Assembly: GCA_013339765.2 (NCBI GenBank)
Contig: CM023449.1
Span: forward strand, 14,111,811-14,175,810
Length of the DNA: 64,000 nt
DNA from: Haemaphysalis longicornis
Taxonomy: Eukaryota > Arthropoda > Arachnida > Ixodida > Ixodidae
Direction of reading: 5' to 3'
Part shown: piece after piece, positions 21,226 to 33,551 of the stretch
Layout: each line of letters starts with the position of its first letter
How positions within the stretch are numbered: the first letter of the stretch is position 1
The notes under the pieces: generated by a model
What the model was told of the DNA's origin: nothing
Databases searched by the model: none
The model's input: the letters and a program-made list of their open reading frames with translations, nothing else
Translations under genes and position numbers: made by a program

Positions 21226-22509
21226 GCGGCACGTTGCGTCATAGCCGCGACAGGCGCGCTGGGGCCGGCGCATATGCAGTACTCTCTCTTCCGCGGTTTC
21301 CTCTCCTTCGGGCGCAAGACTCAAAAATGAACTTTTACGAGGCTGCTTTAGGCATGAACATTTTTAGAGAACAGTTTAATGGCTAACGGGAAACGCTGGT
21401 GAATCAGCCCCTCAATTAAGGGCTTGGTCTCTGTGAGTCGTGGGATGTAAAAGTTGAAAGGCGTCCTAGACTTAAAAAAAAAGCAGATGGCTGGTGAAGA
21501 GTCGAAAGGAGAAGCGTGAACGGCTACGTAGAAAATACAAAGCGTCATGAAATCCACACTCGACCATCTTCATTCTGAAATCGACGAGAGGTTCACTCGC
21601 CTGCAGGATACCGATGCCAAGTTTGGCTTTCTCCTAGACCTAAACAAGCTGTGATGGGGTGACGACGAGAACGAAATAAAAACAAATTGCTACATTTTTG
21701 GGAAGTTTTATCGTTCCAATGGTAGCGCGCAGGACCTCTATGAGGAGACTTCAGATTTCCCCCTGCTGTTTTCTTGGAGTGTTGACTGGAGATTATCAAA
21801 ACCTGAAGAACTTCTGATATTTATCATACAGTATGGGAATGACAACGTATTTCGCAAGCATCGCGTCGCGATTGAGATAAAGTTAGCCATATCCGTTTCA
21901 TCCCTGTCTGTGAAAAGTCCTTCAGTACGTTCAAATTAATACTTCCCTTTTTGCGGGCCACAATGCACAACGACAGACTTTCTTATGTTGCTTTACTGAG
22001 TTTGGAAAGAGAAAAAACTGTAAAAAAAACTTTGATTACATTACAGAAGTGTTCTATATCGAAAGCAAGAAAAGTGCTGCTCTAGTTTTTACGGAGTGCC
22101 GTAGTGCATATTATTTTTTGATATTTGTGTTATTAATAACCAACTGATCTCATTAAAGTGTTTAAAACTCAAAGATAGCGTTTCTCAACAACTTGTTCAC
22201 GAAGAACATCAGCACTAGCGTCAGAAGAGGCAATAATATCCTACCAGGAGACAACACTGATTGCAGGAACGAGTTTTTAATGCAATATTAGCATTGATAA
22301 AAAAACAGTATGCAGATTTGAAGCATGCAATAAATATTCTGAGCAATCCGTTCAAGGGTAAGGAAACCAAAAACGACTGCAACTGTGTACATGCGTACGT
22401 AGTCATTTTCGTCGGTGTGTTTGTACAAAATTTATGATCGTCGCCTTATTCTTATCATGCGAGGCCACAACAGCTTACCAGCAAGCTGCATTTCTTCTTT
22501 CACTTTTTT
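21226..22509. other. Non-coding stretch
   Basis: No gene, transposon domain or repeat array recognised. Confidence 0.35.
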
Positions 22510-22690
22510 TTCCTACGTAATATCTACAGTTACATCCGAGGAAACGCGAAATTGAAAACAAAAGTTTTTTTCCTAGTGAACTTTTATCAAAGTGTCTACG
22601 GTTACGTCCGACGGATCCCAAAATTGCTAATTCAAGTCACATTCGACGTAACTTCAACCGAGTGGCTGGAATTACGTCCGGCCTAGCCAG
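22510..22690 (-). repeat. Degenerate tandem repeat, first array
   Basis: About 2.5 units of roughly 60-75 bp sharing TTTTTTTCCTA, then CTACGGTTACGTCCGA and AATT-rich parts. The reverse complement aligns with the array at 26160-26490 (CC(A/G)TCGGA(C/T)GTAAC and following), so both come from one repeat family in opposite orientation. Confidence 0.55.
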
Positions 22691-25600
22691 GCCTTTCCCA
22701 GTAAAAAATGAGAGTGGCGAAATACAAAATAACATAAGCACATAGCCAGTACGGAACACTGCGTAGGCGGCCCGGAATATCACAAAGGAGCAGAGGACGC
22801 CGCAACCAGCGGTCGGCGCCCCATAAACAGAGAGATTACCTCCTAGACAGCAATGGTCGTACAACTTCCTCTCAAACGGGAACGAAAGCTCGTTCCTCGT
22901 TTCTTCCCAAGCTTGAAACGAGTTCCCGTTGCAAGTTCATTGCGAGAAGAACGCGTTCCTGTTACATTTCCAACAATGAAACTTTTCTCTACATTAACGT
23001 TACATTTGATTTTTCTTAATTAATGTATAATGTTATTTAGTCCTGTGGGGAAATCAAGTGAGCAATTTTAAATATCACATCGAACTACGTATATTATACG
23101 AGTGTAAACACCGCTGGAAGCCGATTAACTGGCGATAAAAAGAACCAAAACAAACGCTCCCAGACGAATTTTTTGAAGGAGACGCCTGCATACTCCAGTC
23201 ATGTCTAACTGCTACTTCCTATGCGGCAGGCCGGCATGCTGGCATGGGGAAAGGAAACAAGAGAAGGGAAGGTCACGGGACCGTCACGGGACAAGCTTGC
23301 AGCCTATCCAGCTCCATGTTCTGTGGATAAGTCATTAAAAATATAACAAAGAACTCACGAGAAAAAAGAACGCACTTTAGTCAAGTGACAGGCAAGCGGT
23401 AGCCGTTTTTTGCGCCTCAGGCAGTCGCCAATCCACACTGTATATTATGCGCCGCGTACGTGCGTGCGACTTGAATGCCGTGTGCCACGCGCTCTGCGCG
23501 GCTTGCAAGTCGGAGACGCGCAAATGAACATGCCGACGAAGTGGTCGCAAGCACCTGTCCAATAATTTCCCACCGCGCCTTGGCCATGAAGTGTTGCGTA
23601 CCGACGCGTTCTTAAGTCAATAATGACAGAAGAGGGCATCCGGCCCTTTCATATTGATTTGATCTGACTTCATAAAACATACCATACCTGTGTCGATTAC
23701 GCAATACGCACTGGACGCAATAGCGACGTTTTTTAACTGTTTCTGCACAGGGCATTTTCTAGGTAACTAACCTTCGATTGCCAAGACCGCAGGCAGTCCT
23801 GAACTCACCGAAGTCTGTCCACGCTTCAATCCGGCATTCGTTTTCAGATATATTCATATGGAGCGATTTAAAGGGGCACGAATGCACGTGTCTCATTGGG
23901 GTCTGCACCCGCTGTTGCGACAAGGCCATGCGCACCAGGTGCAGCCTGCCGACAGGTGTGCCCCGCTCCGGGGTTATTAAGGACCCGAGTCTTTCTTGGA
24001 CTACTTGAACGCAGAAATTTTGATCTTAAATAAGACCAATTTTGGTCTATATTACATTCAGCCACCCGGCCAAACTGAAACGAAGTCTGCTCTATAGCCT
24101 TATATACTCACAGCCAAATCTAAACGTCTAAGTCAGGTTTATGTGTTCATACTTGTCAACATTGATGAACAAGAACAAGACATTACGCAAATATCAGAGA
24201 GAAAACTAATACACAAGGATATTTTCAGTGTTACTTTATAAAACAAATTATGCATGCTTGATTTTTTGCGAAATGAAGTGCTGTATCTACCGAATAAAAG
24301 CAATTAACACTGTGGCATGCTGTCGGCCGCGCTACTACAGCTTCTGGTGGCATTTTAAGAAATCAGGTGGCAACAGTTACGAAAGGTTTCACTAGATAGG
24401 TTCCATGTTCTTCTTGGAACGCTAGTGGAATAGTCCTACGAGGCTCGAACAAGGTTGAAGTAGAGCGCCTCGATTCACACGCGCCTTCGCCATACGGCAG
24501 CGCGGGAATCGAGGCACCTGCCCGGGAGCAGTGGAACGAGGTAAATTCTATATAGACTTAAGAAAACCTTTAGCGTTTTATCTTGGTAAGAGCGAGACGC
24601 AAGAGGGAAAACATGAGAAGGGATCGGAGAAGCGAACGGAGGCATTTACATGACAAATACCGTCTTTTTTCGACTTTGCAACGACAGGAGCAGACACGCG
24701 GCCAATTTTTCTTCTGCCTTTGACATTCGAGGAAGCGTGTTCCGCGGAAGGGCGGGAAAATTTGGCAGTGTATAGGAAGAGAAACTCGGCAGTGGTCTGT
24801 GGATTTTTGTACTAACTTCAGCAGCCCAAAAGCCTTGGCGTCGGAAGCAACCAAATCCTATAGCTGTGGCACGTTTACAGAAGGATCGCCTTTGGTTGTT
24901 CCCTTGCTGTTGCTTCGTAAGCATCAATTGTTACCATTACTGTTCCACCGGCCTTTAATGGAACGGTAGCGCTCCTTCGTCGTTCCAAGAAGTAACTACT
25001 TCCAGGAACGCCGTTTCCTTCAACAGTCAGGGGTGGCAGCGCCCCGAACTTTCCCTTATCACCCGTGGAAGCGTGTTAGCACCGGACAGGGTAGACAACC
25101 TTTTATCAGCTTCCTCAAAAAGTGCGCGTCAGGTTTGCCGACAAGTAAAGCAACAAATAAAAAGATCACCACTTAACTCAGCACTTTAATATAAAGTTTA
25201 TTTTGTGCTTTACCATCTACCGGGTGCCCACCCATGTATTTTTCGTAGAGCGGATACGCAAACATGAAGTTCCCTACTAATATACTTGTTTTAACGTGGA
25301 ACCCTATACGAACGCAAAGAATAAAGCTTGGTGTTGTCAATTCCTGGACAAAAAAATGCGGGCGAGCCATTTCCTTCAAGACAACATTTCAACTTTATGC
25401 TTCAATGGTTATCATTTTACCGACATCTGCATGCAAAGTGACTGTATGCGCTGCAACTAAATATGGCGTATCAACTACCCCGTCTGTCCATATTAGTTGC
25501 CGCTTTAACACTTTTCTTTAGTCAGCCAGCTATAATAACTAAATTTCTTAGATTTCTTGTTTCCAAGAAAGAATAAGAGAGTACCAAGGCATTCCCTTCT

Positions 25601-26159
25601 CTAACGCCCATCAATTATTAATTGTATTTGTTAAAACCTCTTGGCATATGTAAACTTTTTTCTCGGCACGAGCTGCAGAAGCTATAAATTGGAACTCTGC
25701 CAGCCTCGACAAGAGGTTCTTGTTGCTTATTTCCGACTTCTCCTTTAAATCCATATGTTGGATTTGAAAATAGGTGTACGTGAATTCATATACAAATTTT
25801 AAGAGAGAACTCCTTCGACCTAGGTGGAATTCTTACACAGATCGCCTCATTGTACGTCTGCAAGAAAATCGCACCCGACCGCTCGACCAAAGGGGAATTT
25901 GTTCTCCCTATTGCATAAAAAATAAGACCTAAAATCGCATGACAGGATGAACCCACGTAAGCGTTTAAACTATTATTTACCAATTCCATACCAGTTCGGC
26001 CGTATATCAGCAACCTTCGTGTAGTGTGCCACTTTGACGTCACGTATCGTACAACGGACCGTTGTAATAATGTTGCGTAGATTTCGTTGAACCTGGCGGT
26101 ATTTTGTAGCGACAGCTCTAAACATTCTTCAGTGCTTACCTTATGTCAAACGTTGGTTT
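22691..26159. other. Long non-coding stretch
   Basis: About 3.5 kb without a recognisable gene. GC-rich parts at 23380-23620 and 24460-24540 are the only compositional change. Short frames show no motifs. Confidence 0.35.
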
Positions 26160-26490
26160 AATTTCCATTCCGGATTAAATTTTTACTATGCCATACGTCC
26201 GATGTTATTTCCATTTGCTGTACAGGCTGTTACGCCAGAGATAACTCAAAACACTGGCATAAACTTCTGTGGCACAGAATTTTAATTTACAATTTCGGGT
26301 TCCATAGGACATAACTCAACACATTGGCTGAAATTTTGTCGTTTGTAACTTTAATTTTAAATTTTTGGGTCCATCGGATGTACCTCTGAATAATATCCTG
26401 AAGTTCCGTAGGACATAACTTTAGTTTTCAGTTTTACCTTCCATCAGACGTAGCCCTAGACACTACCGTTTTTCTAACCTTGCGGACATC
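26160..26490 (+). repeat. Degenerate tandem repeat, second array
   Basis: At least three units of about 71-75 bp. Each has an A/T-rich part (TTTTAATTTACAATTT, TTTAATTTTAAATTTT, TTTAGTTTTCAGTTTT), then a TTCCAT/GTCCATCGGA block and an ACATAACT/GTACCTCT block. Same family as 22510-22690, inverted. Confidence 0.6.
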
Positions 26491-26595
26491 CGACGTATGG
26501 TGCGATGCGTGGATGCGCTTTAGTGGACAATGAAGAAATCGTTCATTCGCTTGCCCAAAACATTTAAATAGCCGTTCTCGCAAATAGATGTTAAA

Positions 26596-27910
26596 TCAAT
26601 TAATCATTCAATCAATCAACCTTTATTAATGTGCCAAGGAACAGCCGAAGCCTTCGTGCTGGTGCACTGAGAGGGGAAAAAAAGGCCGCATTGAAATATA
26701 TCATCGGCTGATAAACAGCCAGTAAAACCGGAGGGTGAGTAAAGAATAATAAACAATTGAAAATACTACACACAAAATTAAAACTGGTATCCAACCTATA
26801 TTACACGACTAACAGAGACGGTAAATTATGGTACATTGCAAAACACATCGTACAATGACCGTAGCACAAGGATGAAGCATCAATTCCGCAAAAATCTATT
26901 AAACAAAGTACAGGAAATATTCTGTAACTATTCACAGAAGGTGATAAGTCATAGAAACATTTGTTACTGTTGCCTGCCCGGGCCACTCAAAAGTATGTAT
27001 GAAAAGTTGACTACAGATGTATGTCATAGTACATAGAACGATTATGCCCGCAGCACCAACATCATATTCGAACAAATGAAAACAAACTCTGTGAAAACAA
27101 TGCACACATGAGGAAAATGACTGAAGAACACGAGTACTGTCGAAATGCAGTTAGCGCGTCATGGCTAACAGTCCGGCCGAAAACTCCCGAAGGGGACGGC
27201 GAAAAATATTAAGTTCCCCGGAGTTAAGGTTATACAGGCGTTGCAGTCTGTCAAGAGAACATCTGCTAAGTTGTGCAGCTGTGTGGGAAGGGAGGTTAAG
27301 CCTGTTTTTTTTTTTTTTTTTTTTCAGAACACGAAAACCCATTGCTTGCTGCAAGAAGTTCCCGGCATAAAATTGTACCATGAAGCAGTTTGTATAAGAA
27401 AAGAAGGTCTGAGCGGGTTCGCCGGTAACTTAAAGAGACAGTTATCGGGAGAGGCTCAAAGAGAAAACTATGCATAAATATTGATAACACTTTGGTCTGT
27501 ACACGCTCTACACGTTGACAATTAGATATGCCGGTTCCTTTCGAAATGACAGAGGCTTGTTGAAGTTGAGGAATACAAAGTGCCATAAAAAGTTTTAGGA
27601 ACGAATGAGAAGACTGGAAGTCTCGTGAAAACCTGCATACAGCACCAAGCGAGCGGAGCGACCGCCGAGCCAGTTGAGTGACAAGAGACGAGAAAGTTAA
27701 GGCGCTGTCTAAGAGCAGTCCGAGGTCTTTGATCTCGTCGACTTACAGAAAACCGTCATCAATACTGTAGCGAAAGAAAATGGGGTTTGTTTTTCGGGTA
27801 TAGGACATGACCTTTGTTTTCGCGGGCCGGATTAAGATTTAGTCTGTTATCTGAGCACCAGTTGGCAAAAGAGAAATATCTGCTGCAGGGCAATCACAGT
27901 CATTAATAGA
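26596..27910 (-). mobile_element. 5'-truncated non-LTR retrotransposon (CR1/Jockey-like)
   Basis: The minus strand encodes the thumb and C-terminal region of a LINE polymerase in broken frames: NPAKTKVMSYTRKTN-like sequence near 27820 (IRPAKTKVMSYTRKTNPIFF), EIKDLGLLLDSALTFSS, SLRSLGAVCRFSRDF, LKLFMALCIPQLQQASVI and RRTRSDLLFLYKLLHGTIL. The 3' untranslated part ends in an ATTG-rich tail at about 26596-26625 (in element orientation GGTTGATTGATTGAATG), a short-repeat 3' end as in many CR1/L2-type LINEs. Endonuclease and catalytic RT are missing, as usual for 5'-truncated insertions. A poly-T run at 27304-27324 interrupts the frame. Confidence 0.7.
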
Positions 27911-28378
27911 CTTTCTGGCTCCGTGCGCTGGTATGGTGGCGACACCGGCGCCTGAACAACTAGCGCCACCTACGGCCACAGGCGACATTTATCGGATGTT
28001 TTTGACATCGCTTGCGCGCTTTCCCGTACTGCCAGTGCTACACTGATATGAGTGATAGCTCAGACCAGCGCGGCTCATTTTAACGGTTTTAATGGCGAAT
28101 TCCATTGGGGCGAACAGGAGCAAGTGGAGCGAGCAGCCAGAGCAGCACACGGGATAGGTAACGGGGACGTCTGCTTTCGTACCGCGAATGAAACATTCGC
28201 GCTGCTCACGGGAGCATGTGAAAAGAGGGGGAGGGCGAGATGTCAAGAGTCATGTGGACCAAAACGCTTCCCGCGCTCGCTTCCCAGAGCATTTCGCGCG
28301 CTCGTGATGTCAGCACGCAGTATTTCTCGCCAGTTTTGCCCAAGATACGTGCCGGTAGTGTTGTGGTCTGCCTTGCGC

Positions 28379-28435
28379 ATGGCGACGAATGAAGAAGCCG
28401 AGAGGATGTTCATGTTCATGATAAAGGGGTCAACA
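28379..28435 (+). pseudogene. Possible HARBI1-like N-terminal piece
   Basis: Plus-strand MATNEEAERMFMFMIKGS resembles the first residues I recall for tick HARBI1-like nucleases (M-TNEEA-). Homology is lost after about 18 codons. The expected continuation, an acidic serine-rich segment, is found on the opposite strand at 28500-28649, which suggests an internal inversion or fusion of two 5' ends. Confidence 0.3.
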
Positions 28436-28499
28436 TCGTGTCTCCCAAAATTAGCTGCGAACGATAACAGCGTCCGCCCGCCTTTTCCACATACGACTC

Positions 28500-28649
28500 T
28501 ACCTTCGGTCGCTGCTCCGGCGGGGTGAACAGGTGCTCGAACATAAACTCATGCAATGTCAAATCGTCGTCGTCGTCGCTGCTGCTGCTGTCCGATGATG
28601 AGCTTGCGCTTGAATCTGTGGTGCTTTCATCATCTAAAAGTAGCAGCAC
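28500..28649 (-). pseudogene. Possible HARBI1-like acidic N-terminal segment
   Basis: Minus-strand LLLLDDESTTDSSASSSSDS, then a run of five Asp and LTLHEFMFEHLFTPPEQRPK, ending at VESYVE. The acidic/serine-rich stretch followed by an E-F-FE-LF-PP-P--VE-YVE region resembles the N-terminus of PIF/Harbinger-type nucleases (HARBI1). The DDE nuclease domain is absent, so this would be a relic within a nonautonomous element. The low-complexity composition limits confidence. Confidence 0.35.
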
Positions 28650-29653
28650 TTCCTTGTCCAGGACGGCCCGCGCTTAGCTGCTGCCGGTACGCACTGAGCG
28701 ACTACCGCGCGCGGCTGCTGGATTCCGCCATTTTTCCTCCGCCACCGGGGATAAAACCAGAAGTGACGCAAAAGAGGTCATGTGACTTCCTCGGCGTTCC
28801 CTGTTACTCCGCCGCTGACGACGTAGCGCCGAGAACTGCTCTCGGCTGCTCTCGGCGCCAAAAAAGTGCTCCTCATCGACCAATGAAACACAACGCCCCT
28901 GCTCCTGCCCGACCACTGGAAGACGCCAGAACTCGCGAGAGCACTTTGGTTGCAGTTAGAAGTGCTCCTGTTCGCCCAATGGAAAGCGCTATTAGAGAGA
29001 CAGGAAATATTGGCACGTTTTTTATAAGAAAAAAAAACGTGGTTGCCAGCTACACGCCGCAAACGATGTTTACTGCGTCCGGGAGGAGCTAGCGAGCGCA
29101 ACGGAGCGGTCCTATGATTCCAGCAATAGTGTTGGGCACATAACAGGCGTGGCGCTAGGCTAGGCGGGTACAGTGAACGGTTGTGAGTTCTGTTGTAAAT
29201 ACGCGGCTCACGCATCACTCCACTTTATTATCAGACCAGTGAATCAATTAGCGAAGTAGTCGGGGCAACCTGCTCGCGCAAGGCCGGGTGCCCCGGATTG
29301 TGTAAACATGCTTATGCACTTGCTATATTCATCAACTGTGAACACCGGGCAGCTACTGCCCAATTTTAGCACTGGTATCGACGCCGGTGTTCCCTCTGTC
29401 TGAGTCCACGAAATGTTAGTCGTATGGAGTTGGCCGTGATATCTGATTCAAGGCAACCGAGGCCGCGCGGGCGGGAGCTCCGCGCGTACACGTAGGAAGG
29501 GGCAAGCAGCCTAATACAGAAGAGCAATAAACCATACAGATTGTTAAAGCATAAGCGAAACGTAATACTAAAATGCCGGGGCAGGCATAACCTCAGCAAC
29601 AAAAAAAAAGAAAAAGAAATAAAATGACCGACACCACCAATGCTTCAAGATGA

Positions 29654-29798
29654 TCGATTGATTGTGGGTTTAATGCGCCGACGCAACGCAGGCGATGAGG
29701 CGCGCCGTAGTAGAGGGATCCAGATTAATTTTGACCACCTGGGGATTTTCAACGTCCGCCGAAATCTCGTACACACGGCGTTTCTGCTTTTCACCTAC
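29654..29798 (-). mobile_element. 5'-truncated SINE with 13-bp target duplication
   Basis: Minus-strand copy of the SINE body (GGTGGTCAAAATTAATCTGG, ACTACGGCGCGCCTCATCGC) without the tRNA head. TGCTTCAAGATGA flanks both sides (29641-29653 and 29799-29811), a clean target duplication, so the truncation arose at insertion. The 3' end has short CAAT-type repeats. Confidence 0.85.
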
Positions 29799-31222
29799 TG
29801 CTTCAAGATGATGAACACGCATATTAATGGCCTATTCGTTTAGCTGAGGTGGTTGCCTATGGAATTCCTGCAGTTTCGTCTCAACCATTAGTCTGCGTCA
29901 TTATCCGTATACCACCTCAGGGAAGATTGCTTGGGTGTATGCTGGCGCGCTGTTTTTGTTCCCGAAGATGCAAGTTTCGCCGGGCACCGGCTGTCAAAGG
30001 TCTCCCCCGAAGCTGATAGCGGGCGTGCACCGAAACAATATCCCCGAGTATAAACCACATTCACACAAAACAGCAAAACGAACGTTTATGGCCAGAAGTC
30101 GCTCGGCGTTGCTTACATTGCACGTCGCACTGCGCGAATTCATCGCTGTCGCCTTTACGCTTCATTTCAAGAGAACCGAGATAAACTTTTTTTTCGGTTG
30201 CCTCTTCGCGACATCTGTGAAAATGTTAAATTTTTAAAAATACACAAAAATACGCACTACTACCTCGACTTTTGCGGAACGACTGCGGAATTTCTGCCCC
30301 GTACAGCCGCTCCTCCGGGATGGCCAACATCCGATTTCTGATGGCGCCGCCGTTCGGCGGCGCTGCGGTCGCACTCGAAACACCAGCGCACGGAGACTAT
30401 ACGCCTCGAGCGCGGCCTGTAGGGGCGCCACTGAAATCCCCCTAGCGGCCCGTTTCAAAAGCAGGCGCGGGAGTCCCCAACCCGCTCCCCCCTGTCGCCG
30501 TTGCTTTTGGGGCTCGTTCAAGACAGCGATTTACCGTTTGTCCGCGTTCGAAATACCGAATAACATGGAGCAGGCACTCTGTTTGCAAGCGTGGTGTGTT
30601 CACGAGAGTTTAAACGTTTATGACGCGATCTTAGTGAGATCTATATGAGCGCCGGGGTGTGTGTCACAGGCCGGCCGTCCAGAAGCCAGCATTTGCACGC
30701 AGCTGATTGCAATTACTCTGCCCTGAAATTTAGTGGGCAGTGTCTCCGTAAGCAGTGTTTCCTCCGATGGTCATGTTGCGGCCATACACACTATGATGGT
30801 AAATCGACTTTGTGCACTTACAAAATCCACCGGAGCACTAGTACTCATACCTGACAGCACGCAAGTTACGCCTGCCAATACCACATATCAGATATTGATC
30901 AGTACCATGAACAGGCCAATGCGGCATAAATTTCACAAACATTGTACCAAAGAAGTACGATGGATAATGCAAAATTACACTCCGGAGTCAGTACACGACG
31001 ACAAATTTAATGCTGGGTCGGTCTTGTCCCGAGGTGAGCGCCTCGCAAGGTTCATCTGTTACATTTATCCTCCACGAGAAGCGCGCAGATGGCCTTTATA
31101 GAGTAATCCGCGTCCGTGACCAAACTCTTCTCGAAACATCGCCATATGACACAGGAGAGACTGCAGAATCTAGCATAAACCGAAATCAGAGACCCTTATC
31201 AGATACGACACTTTTCCAACGA

Positions 31223-31354
31223 GCCCGTGTGTACGAGATTTCGGCGCTCGTAAGGATCTCCAGGTGGTCAAAATTAATCCGGAGCCCTGCCACTACGGCC
31301 TGCCTCATCGTCTCCGTTGCGTCGGCGCGTTAAATCCTGCAATCAATCAATCAA
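31223..31354 (+). mobile_element. 5'-truncated SINE, plus strand
   Basis: Same SINE body in plus orientation (GAGATTTCGGCGCTC, CCAGGTGGTCAAAATTAATC, GTTGCGTCGGCGCG) ending in CAATCAATCAATCAA. The flanks CTTTTCCAACGA (31211-31222) and CTCTTCCAACGA (31355-31366) form a 12-bp target duplication with one mismatch. The tRNA-derived head is missing. Confidence 0.82.
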
Positions 31355-32308
31355 CTCTTCCAACGACACCTCGTATCGCTTGTGAACTGCCTACCCTGTA
31401 TTCTTCAAAAAATGCGTCCGCCGAGTGATCAGCCGTTTGTTGAAGGCGAAAAACAAACGAAAGGTGAACACGCAGCTTGTTGTGTGTGATTACTGAAACG
31501 TTCATTCGTTGATTTCGCTCCGCATTTGTAACAACGATAATTGAGCGTCCTGCTCCTCCTCCTACACCCCCCCCCCCCTTTTCTAGCGAAATTTCAGTGC
31601 ATTTCGCATCTAGTTGGTCTGGTGAATACTACCTTTCTCAAACAAACGTCTTTAGCATTTCAGAAGCTGCACTCAGTTTTTTTTTTCATTCCCGTACGAC
31701 TATTCTATTTATTCCTGACTTGCATACCATTCATTTTCCCGCGGTTTCATTAACTTATACCCTGGTTCTTACTATAGGGCATGAGTGGGCACATATCTGA
31801 CAATGCACAGCCTTTGAGTGTACTTAACATTTTCGCGGGGCTTATATTCCCATAAAAGGCACAAGTTTTTGTCAGCTATTGGGTTATCACATCCCCGAAA
31901 CATATTTTTCTACGACGTACATATTCGAAGCAAAGCCGCATTTGTTGTCTGCGCTGCAAAACGAGCCAACCTCTTACAGTGCCAATATCAGGTCTAAACG
32001 AGGCGACAATGAATAGAATTCACTTATGCTGACGTGTTCGAAGGTGACAGCGGTGATATGCTGCTGCCGTCGCCGACGCCCGCAAGAGCGGCCAAGAAGA
32101 GCGCAGAACCGCCTCCCCGGGTAACTGATGATGATGATGGTTGGTGTTTCATGGCGCAAGGCCAGCGAGGGCAAAGAGCGCCAGAAAAGAAGTTATATAA
32201 TGAAGCGAAGTGATTACCATAAAAAGGTAGGTATAAAAACATGTAAATCGGACATTGTAAAATCAATTAAAGGTAATGGTGATGGCTGGTGTATAGGGCC
32301 AGATTTGA

Positions 32309-33316
32309 TTATGCGTGATATGAGATAAGGTTTAAAAACTTAACATCTGACAAATAATCAAACACACGTTTCATAGAAACACTGGCATCGTCACCTAGAA
32401 ACAGCGATGGGTGTAGTGGGATATGTTGTCTGTAGAGTTCTCTGAAGTGTTTGTGTCGTGTTGTGTGAAGTGCCTTGCATGTTATTAGTATGTGGACTAC
32501 GGATAGGCCCTCCCCGCACCTGCTACACAGGGGTCTTGGAGATCCCGTGAGCAGGTGGGAGTGTGTTGCATGCGTGTGGCCTATCCGTAATCGAGCCAGG
32601 GTAACTTCGTTGTGTCTGTTGTGAGTATCAGTGGTGTATGCTCCCAAGAGTGGCTTTATAATGTGTAGATTGTTGTCAGTCTGTTGATTCCAGTGCGCTT
32701 GCCATGTTGTGCGAAGGTGTTGTCTGATGTGCGATTTGAGGTCGGTGTAGGGTATTGTTGTTATGTCAACTGTTGTTGTAAGGGCAGCAGCGGCCGCCAT
32801 TCCGTCTGCGGTCTCATTACCTGGAATTCCAGAGTGCCCTGGCACCCAGCACACGGTCACCTCAAGGTTTAACGCATGCACAGACATAATAGTACTAATG
32901 AGAGCACTGACCACATGGTTTTTAGACTTCTGTGAGGATAATGCACGCACAACACTTAAAGAATCAGTATAAATTACAGATTTCGGAATTCGACTTAGAA
33001 CAATATGTTTAACTACAAGAAGTATGCCATAGGCCTCTGCCGTAAAGATACTTGTATTTCTATTCATAGTTCTACAGACATTAAAGGTACCACCACCATG
33101 CGCAGCACAGGAAACAGTTGTGGCAGTTTTAGAAGCATCTGTGTAAAATTCAGCACACTTGTATTTGTGCTGAAGGGACAAGAAATGTTGCACGATCGCG
33201 CTTCTAGGCACTCTGTTTTTCTCGACACTTGTAAAAGATACATCACATGATATCGGGCGAAGCTGCCACGGTACTAGAAGTTCAGTAGCGGAGGTTTTGA
33301 TGGTGTCTGAGAACAT
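32309..33316 (-). CDS. Copy A ORF2: RNase H and C-terminal zinc motif
   Basis: 335 open codons. RNase H1-type catalytic residues are all present: EFYTDASK (Asp 60), TAEAYGILL (Glu 94), VIYTDSLSVV (Asp 118) and PGHSGIPGNETAD (Asp 171). It is followed by LRIGHTHATHSHLLTG and CSRCGEGLSVVHILITC, the conserved C-x2-C...H-x4-C end of I-type pol proteins. Known role: removes RNA from the hybrid so that second-strand synthesis can proceed. It is joined to the RT by a broken linker (33316-33552). Confidence 0.87.
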   Translation of the reverse strand: MFSDTIKTSATELLVPWQLRPISCDVSFTSVEKNRVPRSAIVQHFLSLQHKYKCAEFYTDASKTATTVSCAAHGGGTFNVCRTMNRNTSIFTAEAYGILLVVKHIVLSRIPKSVIYTDSLSVVRALSSQKSKNHVVSALISTIMSVHALNLEVTVCWVPGHSGIPGNETADGMAAAAALTTTVDITTIPYTDLKSHIRQHLRTTWQAHWNQQTDNNLHIIKPLLGAYTTDTHNRHNEVTLARLRIGHTHATHSHLLTGSPRPLCSRCGEGLSVVHILITCKALHTTRHKHFRELYRQHIPLHPSLFLGDDASVSMKRVFDYLSDVKFLNLISYHA

Positions 33317-33551
33317 GACATCAAGTTGTGACGCTTCTTCTCTTACTCTGAAAGCGAAGGGAGCAGAGACTGATGGGCGATTTGCAAGAAGTTGAGATAT
33401 TGATGTATCATAAAAAACTGACGTAAAGGATGGTGAGGCATTGATGAGATTTTAAAAGCATAAAGCAGGTCTGTGTAGGCTCGCTGACGTTCTAGGCTCC
33501 ATTTGTTGCACTCTACATACAGACTTTCGACTGGACTAGTCCGAAAGGCAC

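Larger units (their letters stand above)
28093..28991. mobile_element. PIF/Harbinger-like foldback element
   Basis: The ends mirror each other: TCCATTGGGGCGAACAGGAG on the left and, inverted, TCCATTGGGCGAACAGGAGC on the right, preceded by TGGCGAA/TAGCGCT. The flanks are TAA and TTA, like the 3-bp TWA target of PIF/Harbinger elements, although not identical. Inside are two short coding pieces pointing toward each other that look like the start of a HARBI1-type nuclease. At 899 bp it is far shorter than an autonomous element. Superfamily assignment is tentative. Confidence 0.45.
28992..32112. other. Non-coding stretch with two SINEs and GC-rich part
   Basis: Apart from the SINEs, no gene was recognised. 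30250-30500 is GC- and CpG-rich and holds a 9-bp hairpin (GCGCCGCCG-TT-CGGCGGCGC, 30344-30363); it could be a regulatory island but no adjoining exon is visible. A poly-C run lies at about 31567-31577. Confidence 0.35.

Noticed and set aside
30396..30410. TATACGCCTCGAG shared with the complement at 37959-37971
   Set aside because: Only about 12-13 bases match and the flanks differ; it is not enough for a repeat.
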